Counted from the first letter of the stretch, positions 46,016 to 58,457 are shown. The stretch is 64,000 nucleotides of DNA from Adiantum capillus-veneris (GCA_014529385.2 CM043970.1:64276996-64340995), one strand, 5' to 3'. The notes: generated by a model from the letters alone, not told the origin. Translations and numbers: made by a program.

Positions 46016-47856
46016 CTAAATGCGTGGATTCGAGTGCTAAAATGGTTATTTTTTTATGTTTTGACCTTGGAAGAGTGTTTCTATGCCATAGAGCTACCTT
46101 TTTGAATAATTATTTTGCAGATTTTTACACATTTTTGGGATGGACTATTATTTTGGTACCTCCCTTGATGACCACAGAACTTGGTAGAATTGTGTCCTTA
46201 GGTGTTGTAATACCTCTCCTTACGTTTCATTGCATTCGGACACCATTTGGATGCCGAAAAGGGGTGATGACCTAGAACGGTGAGAATGGACATAGGTAGA
46301 TTTCAGGATTAGAGAGTGATAGGTTTTCTATAGTAGTCGAGTGCGTAGTTTCGTAGGTTCACTTCTTGAGAAAGACAACCCCAATGAGTCTTCGTGCCCC
46401 ATCCCGAGTCGCTTCCCTGAGTATTGATTGACATATGTTAGTGTCAGATAGCTATGTTGCAGGCATCCGCTGTTGCGGCAACCCGCTAACACAATTGCAT
46501 TCTTTTCCGTACTAAAGGGAGAGAGCGGACGTTAGGGTTTTGCAAAGCATCAAAAGAAACCAAGGCTTGCTTGACAAGCCCCCGCAATTGACGGCCAGTG
46601 AAAATTGCAATATCATTGTTGTGATCACTCAAAGAAATGTTTTATCCAAATACTGAAAAAATCATTGAAGCTAGAAGGCTCTGCAGTTTCAAAACATTAA
46701 CGTAACTACTTCTCTTTCACACCATGTAGGTAGCAAACAATAGCTTCAGTGATAATTTTTTGAATGTGCTCGTGATAGCTTCGTCTTTGACATGACTATT
46801 GAAACAAACAATGATGTATTAACACAAAGAAAATAATTCAAATTTCAAACATGCTAATTGAATAGATGTACATTCAATTTAGAAAACAAATGGCTAAAAG
46901 TTAACGTTAAGAAAAAGTAGTCCAACTCTGTGAGTTAAAAACTCTAACACGAGTGTGGACACTACTAAACATAAAAGACTGGAGGTTTACGTCACACGAA
47001 AGTGGTCTATTAGACTACAAAAAGTGTATGTTAGACACTAATAGACCCCAACTGTGTGAGCTAATAGCTCTAACACAAGAGTGGTATTTATTATTTAATT
47101 GATTGCAAAATTAAATAATCAATCTGGTCAATATTGAAGTGTGAAAAAATCTCTACTAACACAATGCAAGAATCAAACAATTAATCATCACATCTTGAAA
47201 AAAACTACTTTTCATAGTTACAAAGAACACGTAGAGAGTATATTTGTACTCACCTATTGCAAGTTCCAGACAGTGATGAAAAGAGAAGCAAAGCTTCAAC
47301 TTAGCACTCACTATCTGGTACTATTGCTTAGGTGAGTTGGATACGTGTAAGGAAATCATAAATAATAGTGCAAACAAAATATAAACATTGATACATTTGT
47401 AGATGAAGAGAAATTTAAACTTATATCTTCACTCTTAAATGTGGCAATGTGTATACTTTATTTATACTATAGTTTATCTTTGTCTCTAGTGTGTAAAGTA
47501 AACTCCATTGGATAGCAAGATTCTTGATATGTTTGTATATTTTTCCAGCTTCTGAAGTGTTAGTATTCTCATACACAACACGAAGTGAAAAAATCATACC
47601 CTGTCTCTGAAGTGCGAGAAAGGAACCTCTACATAGCACGAGTGGGATTATATACTCTCTATGACTCTCTACGGAGTGTGACCGATTGGTCTACACAACC
47701 ACAAGACAAAGCTCTAATGTCCTATCTATTCCAAGAGTGTGACTATGTGACACAACCTCGGAATAGTCCTACACACCTGCAAACTAATCCTGTGTGTGAG
47801 GTGAACCTCTCGAATTAGCAAACAAAAAAAACCTCCTCTACTAACTATTTATTTTA
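46016..47856 (+). other. Unassigned stretch, possible LTR remnant
   Basis: GAAAAGGGGTGATGACC at 46258-46274 resembles a PPT followed by an LTR start (compare 6007-6026), so an LTR may begin at 46267. No second copy is present to confirm it. 46920-47100 holds a loose duplication around GTGAGTTAAAAACTCTAACAC-like words. No coding, tRNA or other signal is seen. Confidence 0.3.
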
Positions 47857-48048
47857 GAGCTTGTACCATGGAAGTACAAAGTGGCAAATGTTGATGTCTA
47901 CCTCGAGCCCCTCATTGAGGAGTTGGAGTTATGGAAGGGCATCCCCGTTGTCAATGTTTCACTTCCAAAGGAGAGGAGAGAGGCTATTGTGAGTGGTATC
48001 ATCCTTATGTAAACTATGCACGACTATCCTGGCCTTAGAGAGATTTTT
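47857..48048 (+). pseudogene. CACTA transposase (Transposase_21-like) fragment
   Basis: About 60 codons: LVPWKYKVANVDVYLEPLIE, ELELWKGIPVVNVSLP and, after a TAA, TMHDYPGLREI. It aligns with the start of the transposase in the full CACTA element (53711-53905: MVPGKYKAKNMDVYLAPLIE, TMHDWPSFG). The flanks are not CACTA-like, so it is an isolated scrap from a second, diverged CACTA element. Confidence 0.75.
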
Positions 48049-48475
48049 GGTATGTTATATTCATTCTTATCTCTCTTTACCATTTGAAGTTTGAAGAATT
48101 TCTCTAACGATATGATATGACTGTTGAAAAATGATTATACATGTTTGCTTTGCCTCTGGTGTGCTGAAAAGCTGACAAGGACTGCAATGCGTCCCTGTGA
48201 TAAAAAAGGCGTAAATATTATATGGTTCTTCAATCGAAGAATTTTTCGATCAAATATTTCTTCGATCGAAGAAATCCTCTATCGAATATTTCCTTTCATT
48301 ATATGTTTTACAGTGTATTATTCAAAAAAACAATGTATGATCCAAAATATACGTATAATTTTAATTATATGGCTGTATAAATGCAACCCATATGAAAACA
48401 TACTAATCACTTTTTCAAACAAGCTCAAATGATAGAACTTAAAAGGTATAAGTCACCTCGCATTTGAACTTTACA

Positions 48476-48923
48476 CAAGTGGAAGGACAAAGATTTTGAA
48501 GCCAAGAGCGCCTTTGAAGCACCAAAACCTTAATTATTGATAATGGAAGAGCATGTACAATGGTGGTTTGAGATAGGGCACTCACACTCTTTCACTTTGC
48601 AATGTGTAGCATCAAAGCTTCTCTAACACCAAGTGTGAAGCTCATAAGGTGATGACTACACCTAAATCTTTCCTCTCATATAGTGTCTGAGTGCTTTGTG
48701 AGATATTGGAGATGATTTACAAGAAGAAAAGGGGCATATCTATAAGTTGGAGACCCCTCATTAAGATTATTGGAACTAATTCATAACTTAATCAAATCAA
48801 GATCATGATATTTTTGTATATCAAAATATATTGATCCTTCTTTATTAGCTTGAGTCATGGATGATGGCTCAAGAAAAAGGAATTATTGATGGTAGATAGA
48901 GAGAAATTAGAGTGTTAAGGAGA

Positions 48924-48963
<40 letters not shown>

Positions 48964-49515
48964 ATTATGTACATGTTTTGAAGTAAGGTGTCTTTTAAGG
49001 TTAGATCAATGGATATTTTGTGTTAGTAGCTTGGTGGTTAGTGTTAGTAATCATTAAAAATTTAATGATATATTCACAATGGATAGAATGAGGTGGATGG
49101 TTGAATGAAGATGGGTGAATGAAGTAAGATAATCCTTGTGATGATGAAGCTTTGAATAATTTTTGGACTTACTTGTACAGATTTCCAAAAATGACTACGT
49201 CCGATTCTCTTCTTCTTCTTCTCTTCTTACGACGTCGCCGCCGCAAAGGTTGAACACCATGATGAAAGTGACGCTGTTGGTTAATGAGAATCCCTTAGTT
49301 TGTATAGATTAAACATGGTTTTATATGTTGAATTTTATTCATATAGAGAAGAGATCAGAAGGAATTGTGATTTAAAGGTAATAGAGAGAGGCATAGAGAT
49401 GGTGTATGTACATGTAGAATTTATATGAGAGATAATGGAGGTGAGAGGGGAGGTTATTAATGGTGAAGAGGATGAGAGAAACCATGGAAGGTGCAGGTTT
49501 GAGGGAGGGATAGAA
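48476..49515 (-). repeat. Partial LTR of the Tat-B family, reverse strand
   Basis: The complement aligns with LTR-A from about 10640 to 11690: CTTCCATGG-type start, the microsatellite, TTAGGTTGGAGACCCC-type TATA region, and CACCTTATGAGCTTCACA. Both ends are truncated, so it is a fragment without termini. The (AG)n tract at 48926-48960 is (CT)n in LTR orientation, as in LTR-C. Confidence 0.85.
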
Positions 49516-50811
49516 TAAAAACCATAAATTGTGTAACTTTTCCAATTGCTAATTGCAAGGATATCTTGCTAATCACAAGGCATCTTGCTAACCGTGAGGT
49601 ATCTCGCCAACCACAAGGAAGCTGATAACCTCAACTTTTTCTCCACTAATCGCGGAATCATCTCGCTAACCATGAGTTCTAAAAGATATTCCATCAACAA
49701 TTGTTAGTTTTAAGTTATTCTTCAGACATGATCAACCAACTTTTGATATCAAATCATAACGAATTATTCAAACAAATCTTTCACTACTCAACAAATTATC
49801 AAACAAATCTTTCACTACTCTACAGACTCATATGCTTGTTTCTTGTGATACAATCACGTTTCTTGGATGCTTTAAGGGAATTCTTAGGCTTGACTTACCA
49901 GGTCAACATGTATAACGATACAAAATTATAAATTTGTTTTACCGAATTAGTGACGTGTTCGACTATCTCCCTTGATTGAGGTTAGGCGGCTTAAATTTTT
50001 TTCATAGTCGATACTTTCCCTTGAGGTACAACTTTCTTTGGAGGAGGAACAAGAAGAGCATCCTTGGAGCTTTGTGTCACTTGCTTTGGGTCCATTGTAT
50101 CCAGATAGAAAAGAGGGAGAGAGAAAAATAGAGCTCTAGAATCCGAGGGAGAACACGACAGTGGTAGAGAAGGAGTTGGAGATGGAGATGGGGATGGGGA
50201 TGGTTTAAAGGTGAGAGTTTGAAGGAGAGAGGTTGAGGGAGAGAAGATACCTTCGACATCAAGGCAAGTTAGTTTTCGCTTTTGAGAACTTCTATGTGTG
50301 CCTTTTAACTGACATATTCACGGCTATTTTTTTATTCTTTTTTTTCATACACGCATCCCAATGCATGATTTTGAGACCTGAATTTTAGGAGAAGCTTGTC
50401 TAATTTGATAATAAGAAGAAAGGAAGCTATAATCTTGACTTACTTTTATAGCTATAAAAACTCTTTATTTCTAAAAAATACTCTTTCTATCCTTCAAAAT
50501 ACTTCTCCTTTCCTAAAGCATAGCCAAAAGTTTCTTTTTTTTCTTAAGGGTCAACTCTTATCTTAAACATAGTCTTAAGGCTTAAAATTTCCATAGCAAC
50601 CTATTGTTCCTAAGTGAGTAAGAATCATAACTAATAGTTCAAAACTTCAATTTCCAATCCGATCGTTCTTTCAAAACTATATATGACTTAACAAAATACG
50701 AACCTCAAATACTTTTGCAAAGTAAGTGAAATAGTTATTATTGATAAATCTTGGATATGTTAGATGGTGAATTACACAAAGGACTTTGGATAGTTTATCG
50801 TATAGTAAAAA
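49516..50811. other. Unassigned stretch with short tandem repeats
   Basis: 49556-49680 has about four 19-21 bp units of the ATCTTGCTAACCACAAGG type. 49765-49830 repeats AACAAATCTTTCACTACTC twice. The rest shows nothing recognisable. Confidence 0.5.
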
Positions 50812-51010
50812 CACTACAAGAGGTCGCTTACATTCCGGCGCCAAATTACCGGCGTCGGTTTATGTGTAGGTAAGTATGGAGGGAGATGAAGTTTTTTAAA
50901 AATTTTATTTTTAAATTTCCGACGCCTATTCCAATGTGTCTTCCGACGCTTGTACGAATACTTTTCCCGACGCTTTTATCGATACCTGTACCGACGGACC
51001 CTGCAAAAAC
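50812..51010 (+). repeat. CACTA left TIR and subterminal repeats
   Basis: The TIR is followed by TTCCGGCGCC, ACCGGCGTCGG and several TCCGACGC or CCCGACGC words between 50835 and 51000. In En/Spm such subterminal motifs bind the TNPA-type protein. Confidence 0.8.
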
Positions 51011-51098
51011 ACAAACCCGCGGGCTTTCCCTACGCATTTCTCTTCTTCTTGCACCTTTTCTCTTGCTCTCTTCCTCATCACCTCTTACAGATCTGGTG

Positions 51099-51205
51099 CG
51101 AAACAGGTTGTGGGAGGTGCTAATCTTGCTCGTGGACTACTCCATAGCACTAAGGTGAGATCGTTTTCAAGTTTACTTGTAAGTTTAAGGTTTAGGGTTT
51201 AACAT

Positions 51206-51238
<33 letters not shown>

Positions 51239-51345
51239 CGAAACAGGTTGTGGGAGGTGCTAATCTTGCTCGTGGACTACTCCATAGCACTAAGGTGAGA
51301 TCGTTTTCAAGTTTACTTGTAAGTTTAAGGTTTAGGGTTTAACAT

Positions 51346-51401
<56 letters not shown>

Positions 51402-51410
51402 TGTGTGTGT
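51099..51410 (+). repeat. 140 bp tandem duplication ending in (TG)n
   Basis: 51099-51238 and 51239-51410 both read GCGAAACAGGTTGTGGGAGG ... TTTAGGGTTTAACATGG followed by TG repeats. Only the TG length differs. Both contain AAGGTGAGATCG, a possible splice donor context, so the duplication may cover a 5' untranslated exon border. Confidence 0.9.
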
Positions 51411-51699
51411 GCGCTCGTTTTTGCAGGTTTGAGGACGTTTACAACACCTTTTCTTACTCAACTAGGCGGCAATGTGAGTGGTTGAACTTTTAATGCATAA
51501 TAAGTTTATTTAAACTAATTTGTATATTGATAAAAAAGAAAATTTCATGCTTTAAACTTTCAATGCTTTAAAAGAAATTATGGTTTGTGTTGTGAAATTT
51601 TGTTTTGAATTATGAAAAAAATTCGTTTTGGTTTATGAAAAAATCTTGTTTTGAAGAAATTTCGTTTTGAATAATGTTGTTTTGTGAAATTATGCGATT

Positions 51700-53560
51700 G
51701 ATGAGGTTTAGGTGTTAGGTTTAGTTTAGGTTAGGGTATATATAGGTTATATGTTAAGTTACATTAGGTTAGGTTAGCTTATAGGACGTTAATTATGTTA
51801 GGTTAGCTGAAAGGTTAGGTTTAAATTAAATGTTAAATTAAGTTATAAGTTATAGGATACGTTAGCTAGATTATAGGTCAAGTTTAGGCAACAAGTTAGG
51901 TTATAGGTTAGGTTAGGTTAGGTTATCGGTTGTACGTAAAAAGTTATGTTAAGTTATATTTTAAGTTAATTCATGTTTAAGGTATAGATGGACGTTGTGT
52001 TCGGACAATTAGAACTTATGTACTTTTATGTTAATCTAAACACTTATCGGTGAAACGTCCAAACACGACCATCTACTAGTGTCTAAACCATAACCCTCTA
52101 ACCTATTAGCAGACTGAAATGGCCAAGCGCTACACTAATTGGATTTGGAGCGACCAAACCAAAAGTTGCCAAACCTAAGCAGATTTATATAGCCTACACT
52201 AACGCTCCAAATATAATAATGTATTAGCGGTCAAAACAAAAGTCGCTAATCTAAAGCCGATAACCCTTAGTAGCTAGCCCTAAGCAGACTAAATGGCCAA
52301 ACGATATCCTAATATATTTTAGAGCGCTTTACCTTAGCGGCTTTAGATAGTGTACCTAACCATCCGAACACGGTACGCCATCTATTCGCGGCCAAACCAG
52401 AATCCATAGAGTCCTAAGCGGCTAGCCCTAAACAGATTGAAATGGAAAAACGCTACACTAATCCAATTTGGAGCGACCAAACCTAGGCAGCTTTACGTAA
52501 CGCACAAAATACGACCATCTATTAGCAGCTAAACCAACACTACTCCTAAGACGCTACCCTAGGTGGCTAGCCCTAAGCGGATTGAAATGGCTAATTGCTA
52601 TCCTAATCCAATTTGGAGTAGCCTAACCTAAGCGGCTTTACACATGCACCATACCATAAGGTCTAACTGTCCGAACACAACGTCCATCTATTAGCGGCAA
52701 AACGAACATGACTTGTGTACTTCTAAAAATGCAAACGGACTTTGATTAGGTTAGGTTATAGGTTATGTTTAGGTTATAGGTTAGGTTAGATTTAGGTTAT
52801 AGGTTAGGTTAATTTATAAGTTACGTTAGAGCTAGCGACAAATAGTAGAAAAAACGCAAACGGACTTCGAAGATGACTCGTGTACTTCAAAAAACACAAA
52901 CAGAATTCAGTTAGGTTAGCCTATAGGTTAGGTTTAGGTTATAGGTTATGTTGGGTTAGGTTAGGTTTAAGTTATAGGTTAGGTGAGATTACAGGTTAGG
53001 TTAGAGCTAGCGGCAAATAAATAGTAGAAAAAATGCAAACGGACTTCGAAGATGACTCGTGTACTTCTAAAAATAAAAACGGACTTCGGTTAGGTTAGGT
53101 TATAGGTTAGGTTTAGGTTTTAGGGTAGGTTATGTTAGGTTAGGTTAAATTATAGGTTAGGTTAGAGCTAGCGATAAATAGTAAAAAAATACAAACAGAC
53201 TTTGAAGATGACTCGTGTACTTCAAAAAATGCAAATGGACTTTGGTTAGGTTATCCTATAGGTTAGGTTTAGGTTATAGGTTATGTTATGTTAGGTTAGG
53301 TTTAGGTTATAGGTAAGGTGAGATTATAGGTTGGGTTAGAGCTAGCGGAAAATGAATAGTAGAAAAAACGCAAACGGACTTCGAAGATGACTCGTGTACT
53401 TCTAAAAATGCAAACGGACTTCAGTTAGGTTAGGTTATAGGTTAGGTTTAGGTTACATTAGGTTACGTTAGGCTTAGGTTATAGGTTAGGTTAGATTATA
53501 AGTTAGGTTAGAGCTAGAGGCAAATAGTAGAAAAAACGCAAACGGTTTTCAAGAATGACT
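51700..53560 (+). repeat. Minisatellite-rich region inside CACTA, TTAGGTT-rich
   Basis: 51700-51960 is made of degenerate GGTTAGGTTATA words. 52040-52700 has about four 145-175 bp degenerate units (GAAATGGCCAAACGCTACACTAAT, GTCCGAACAC). 52700-53560 has five units of 161-175 bp marked by GAGCTAGCGGCAAATAGTAG (52829, 53004, 53165, 53339, 53511), each with CGCAAACGGACTTCGAAGATG and TTAGGTTATAGGTTAGG. No coding is seen. Confidence 0.88.
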
Positions 53561-53577
53561 CGTGTACTTCAAAAAAC

Positions 53578-56190
53578 GTGATGTATCCGCTTTGGTCTGG
53601 AAATGGACAAAGTAAACCCATTCGGATTATAGAGTTCGTCATGGAGCATGTGCCTATTTGTCTGGTTAGTTATAATCTTCCACCATGGCTAGCTATCAAG
53701 AAGGGCACTGTTGTTGTCATTGATGGTCCCAGGAAAGTACAAAGCAAAGAACATGGACGTCTATCTGGCACCACTTATAGAAGATCTCCAAATCTTGTGG
53801 ACAGGAATCAATGTGGTTGATATGTCCCAACCAATCAGACGACGAAATGCACATGTGCAAGGCATTCTCATGTGGACCATGCATGATTGGCCAAGCTTCG
53901 GTAAGTGCTCAGGTAAGTGCCTTTGAAACCCTCACACACATGTGATTCCTGGCTATGCCAATGCTTTTATATTTTAATTTTGTGATGTTTCAGGCTTAAG
54001 TTACTCGGGCAATCATGCATGTCCGAAATGTGGTCCGTGACTTGGCTTCCGCCGCTCTGAGCATTTGAGCAAAACAATTTATAAGGAGCATGGTAGATTT
54101 TTGCCTGAAGGACATGAGCTACGTGGACCAAACATATGCAAACATGACATGCATCCACTGAAAGTGAGCGATTGGAAAAACATGTGGCTGGAGAGGGGAG
54201 ATTGGATGCCACCTAGAATGAAAAGTTTTTCTATTTTCCATGAACTCCCGTACTAGAGTGACCTACTGATTAATCATTTGCTCGACCCAATGCACATCTT
54301 CAAGAATGTGGGGGAGATCATATGGAAAACCATCACTAGAAAAAGGGAGAGCAAGGCCCAAAGAGATGACTTGTAGGCTATGGGTTGAATGCCAGAGATG
54401 TGGACTCGCAATGGAAATTTTGCTATACCAAAAGGTCCATGGATTTTGAGTCATGCAGAAGAGCAACAAGTGAAGAAGATTATATCTTCATTCAAGACTC
54501 CCACAGGGTGCATGCGATGTTTGAAAATGGCTTTTACGAGAGATGACAATCTTAGTGGTCTTAAGTCCCACGATTGGCACAAATTTTTACAGTTCATCTT
54601 ACCAATTTCCATAAATGGTTGTTTGACACATGACATTAGAAAAAAAATCTACAAAATCAGTGAGTTGGTACACTAGATCAGTTCAAAAGAGATAAGAAAA
54701 GACAACATCCATGTAGCATGCTTAAATGCTATTGAAGCAGTGTGCATGGTGGAGAAGTACTTTCCAACAAACATTCTTACCATCCAAATGCATGTACTTG
54801 TGCATGTGGTCAATGAAGTTACAGCTGCTAGGGTGGTCCATAGCAGGTGGATGTTCTTCTTGAAGAGATTTATGAAAACTTTAAAGGGGTTTGTTCATCA
54901 AAGGGCTCGCCTCGAGGGTAGTCGAGGGTAGCATGGCTGAAGGATGGCTTGTACAAGAGTCTCTTGTCCTCATCAGTGAACTTTTTGTCTCAAATGATTC
55001 AAAGATGCCCTGAATGTGGACTATTGAGGTCAATGTCAAGGTGACAGGGAACGAGCCATAGAGACAAGACATCGTTAGGAAGATGGACATCACAATGCGA
55101 GAAAAGGTTATAAGATTTTGTCTTCTCAACTCAGACATCATGCAAAAGTGGCTAGGGAGGTACGAAGGGGAAAAGCAACAACGCTTGACAGATCGCCTAC
55201 AATTCAAGCGCAACCATGCCACTAAAAACCTCCCATTTCCAAATCATCTTCAAAAATTGCTTGACTTTCCAACTGGGCAGTGGTTAGATGCGACAATCTC
55301 AGAGGAAAAGAGGAATGGAGTGTTGATTACTAAAGAGGAAGAGGAGATGTCAAGGGGTTGCGATTGGCATGTATATTTTCAGAACTTTCTTTTTGAGCTC
55401 CACATGATCACATTGCTTTAATAACTTTTAGTCTGTTTCAATTTTGTGTCTGTAGTATCACAAATATGGAGCTTTGTGGTCGCATGGGAAACACTTCAGA
55501 GTGCAACGGATCGACGAACAAAGGGTCACTTTCGATAGTGGTGTTAGGGCAAGCTTCATCCAAGAAAGTAGGAGTAGTGCCAAGGATGAGAACATAGAGA
55601 CTATCCAACTTGAATACTTTGGCTACATCCAAGACATCTTGAAGATTATATTTAGAAAGTTTGATATGTTTATCTTTGATGTCAAATGGTTCAAAGTTAT
55701 TACCAGCGGCCCTAATGCAATTGTGCATAAAGACAAGAGTGGATTGATTCAAGTGAACTCTAGGCGGGTGTGGACAGATGCGTGGGATACATTCGTACTT
55801 TCGCAGCATTGTGAATAAGTTGTGTTCACACACGATCCACTATGGATAGAAAATGATGAAAATGATATGTCTAAACCCTGTTGGCTCTATGTCGTTCAAG
55901 TTGCTCCACGGAACAAGCAAGTGTGTGAAGGATTGGACGTTGAGGTCGAAGAGGTGATTCATGAACAAAGCGCGGGACCGATGGAAACTTTAAGTTTAGG
56001 TTTTGAGGTGGATGTCAGCAGTGAGAAATTTTTTGAACCTAGAGATGAGGTGTCAAAATACTGAAGCTGATGCGGAGAGCGGCGAAGAAGTAGAGTTTGA
56101 TGACAAAGATGCAGAAGTACAGATTGAGATAGATATCTTTGGTGCATCAAATCTCATAGAAGATGAGAGATTAACTAATGATTTTTGCTA
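53578..56190 (+). pseudogene. CACTA transposase (Tnp2-like), decayed
   Basis: The Transposase_21-like segment is SLMVPGKYKAKNMDVYLAPL, ILMWTMHDWPSFGKCSG (53711-53926), CPKCG near 54020, GDWMPPRMKSF and LLDPMHIFKNVGEIIW (about 54275). A DUF4218-like segment follows: GLKSHDWHKFLQFILPISIN (about 54555) and MVEKYFPTNILTIQMHVLVH, MKTLKGFVHQRARLEG (54740-54931). A DUF4216-like segment is at 55474-55818 and 55822-56064: IQLEYFGYIQDILKII, DVKWFKVI, WLYVVQVAPRNKQV. This is the standard domain order of plant CACTA transposases. At least eight stops or frame changes are visible; some gaps may be introns. Confidence 0.88.
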
Positions 56191-56330
56191 GGAACTCTTT
56201 TGTAAAACTCTTTTTATTAGTCTAGATTCATTCATTTGTGTTGCAGCTTTGTTTATTTGTTATTTGTATTGATTAAGCGTTTCTTCTGTGAACTAACGTA
56301 TTTTGTGGGTGTTATTTGTGTATGATTAGC

Positions 56331-57225
56331 CATGGATGATGACGATGAGCCATACTCTCCTAGTTTTAGTTTTCTTGTCACTCCGAACGGCATGTCACCC
56401 GAGCAGATGGGCTCATTTTTGTCTCAGTTCACACCATAGCAGATTGCAATGACACAATACCTTTGGGCAGCAGGTTCCTCTAGACCTACTACGGCCAACC
56501 CTACGCCCGGGACTAGTGTGGTCCCTACATCGGGTGGCCCCACACCTCAGTCGCGTGTGTCCCCCTACGGCTAGGACTCGTGTGCCCCCTACACCGACGG
56601 GTGGTTCATCCTTAGACGAGGTAGGCGTCATTCTGGCGGTGGTTGCTGTGGTAGTGGTTCTACTGATGCGCCCACACCACCAAGAGAGTGTCCACCACTC
56701 TCTTCAGTAGATAGTTCACCAATTGGCACACCATGTACACCTTGGGGATCACACGAGCATGATCCTAGCAAGGTGTACAAGAGTAGGGATGGGGCTGTTG
56801 TGGCGGATAGGGTCAGAAAGGCCATCCAACATAGGATTTGGCAGCTCTGTACAATTTAGTTTGGTCACTCTGTGATGGAAGTTTGGGATAATCTCGATCA
56901 TGAAAGAAAGAATTACATCGTCGAGGCCATTCACAGAGAGTATAGGCGGATAGAGGGATACAATCCAGTCTTGAATCCCTGGATTTTGAGCGTGGCAAAG
57001 GCCACAATGTCACACCGTCGGTCGGAGGCGAGAAACAGGTACAATGCCAGCAGTCCAAAAGCCGGCATGGTTGGATGCAGAGGAGTGGGCGGGGATTGCA
57101 CGAGAGACACAAGACAATCCTGAGAGATTTCAGCAGTAGAGAGATGCAGCCAGAGCACGTTTGGAGTCTGTTGGAGCGTCACATCTTGGGAGTGGAGGCT
57201 ACAAAACGCTTCGACATGAGTTTGT
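56331..57225 (+). pseudogene. Second ORF of the CACTA element (TNPA/Transposase_24-like)
   Basis: MDDDDEPYSPSFSFLVTPNG opens at 56331. Stops (TAG near 56437) and frame changes separate a Thr/Pro/Gly-rich stretch and then RVRKAIQHRIWQLCTI, VMEVWDNLDHERKNYIVEAI, WILSVAKATMSHRRSEARNR (56800-57040). It lies 3' of the transposase, as the accessory DNA-binding ORF does in CACTA elements. The assignment rests mainly on position and basic composition. Confidence 0.5.
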
Positions 57226-57536
57226 AAGTATTATATTATGCTTTATATTATTGAAAATAAATATTTTATTTGAAGATTTATCTAATGATCAAACCATAAT
57301 TTTGCAGGAAGTTTTCGTGAAGTGCCCTCTGACACTCCGAGAGGAGAAGTATGGGTACAAGCATAGACTTGTGGCCCTTTTGACCCAGCCTGTAGGAGGA
57401 GGGAGAGGATGTCGCCTGGGAGGCATTAATATGAGGGTCTTCTTGATACAGTTTTACCCAGTCATATTTATACAATCTTTTTGGTACAATCTTTTTCTGT
57501 AGTTGTGGTCTTATTGATACAGTCTCACTCAGTGAT

Positions 57537-57960
57537 TGTTTGCATATGTACAATTTTGTAGTGCTTATGTTTATGGTTTATGGTTATGTTTATGGTAAGT
57601 CAAAGATGTTATGGTTAAGGTTTGGTAGTCAAGTTAAGGTTATGGTTTTGCTATGATGGTATGGTTATGGTTATGGTTATGGCTATGGTTATGGTTATGG
57701 TTTGCATATGTACAATTTTGTAGTGCTTATGTTTATGGTTTATGGTTATGTTTATGGTAAGGCAAAGATGTTATGGTTAAGGTTTGGTAGTCAAGTTAAG
57801 GTTATGGTTTTGCTATGATGGTATGGTATGGTTATGGTTATGGTTATGGCTATGGTTATGGTTATGGTTATGGTTATGGTTATGGTTATGGTTATGGTTA
57901 TGGTTATGGTTATGCAATGATGGTATGGGTGTTATGGTTATGGTATGGCAAACCGGTTAT
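57537..57960 (+). repeat. 163 bp duplication with (TTATGG)n hexamer arrays in CACTA
   Basis: GTTTGCATATGTACAATTTT starts both copies (57537 and 57700). Each ends in hexamer TTATGG arrays, about 5 units in the first and 13 in the second, with two GGCTAT variants. The array makes an artefactual WLWLWL or YGYGYG ORF. Confidence 0.92.
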
Positions 57961-58194
57961 ATTATGGTTTTGCAGTTTTCGACTCATGTTTCAATTATGG
58001 TTATAAAATATTTATGCCCTTATGCCATGATCAAGCTTTTGATTTTGTGGTTATGTTATTCTTACAATTTTGCTGATTTCCATACACTCGCTCTTTAGCG
58101 TCAGCTTGTAGGTGGAGTGCGGTTGCTTGTGCACTCTTCCTTTGGGCAGAGAGGGTTGTTTTCTTTTGCTGCAGTACATGCAACATCAGTTCCT

Positions 58195-58457
58195 TGGTCG
58201 TCAGTATAGAGTACGGTCTAGGCATCGGTATACACTTCAGAAGAAGCGTCGGAATATGCTATAGAATTACAGGCGCATATACAAACGCTTGTTTAGATGC
58301 TTATTTCATAGGATATTCCGACGCCACATATACCGATGCTTATACCAACGCCGCGAGATTGGCGTCTTTTCAGATGCCTATTTCAGCGCTTTTTAGTTTT
58401 AAAACTAACTTTGTCGCGTCGATATCTACACCGGTTTCTACACGACGTGTTGTAGTG
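58195..58457 (+). repeat. CACTA right subterminal repeats and TIR
   Basis: Words such as TTCCGACGCC, ATACCGATGC, ACCAACGCC and GGCGTCTTTTCAGATGCC occur between 58230 and 58430, in both orientations, then the TIR ending TGTTGTAGTG. They match the left-end motif. Confidence 0.8.

Larger units (their letters stand above)
50812..58457 (+). mobile_element. Full-length CACTA (En/Spm) DNA transposon
   Basis: The left end is CACTACAAGAGGTCGC (50812-50827); the right end complement is CACTACAACACGTCGT (58442-58457), 13 of 16 matching. Both are flanked by AAA (50809-50811 and 58458-58460), the 3 bp target duplication expected of CACTA elements. Subterminal CCGACGC-type repeats lie within 200 bp of both ends. 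Inside are a decayed transposase and a second ORF. The 7.6 kb length is normal for the superfamily. The stops make it non-autonomous, but its ends look intact. Confidence 0.93.

Noticed and set aside
46024-46275. Small hydrophobic membrane protein
   Set aside because: An 83-codon ORF with hydrophobic residues but no homologous frame, located at the probable 3' end of a retroelement; composition alone does not support a gene.
51700-53560. Interstitial telomere
   Set aside because: The words are TTAGGTT and TTATAGG in irregular order, not runs of the plant TTTAGGG repeat, and they sit within 160-175 bp units inside a CACTA element.
57784-58098. Protein with WLWLWL or YGYGYG repeats
   Set aside because: Both ORFs are readings of the TTATGG hexamer array and stop soon after it.
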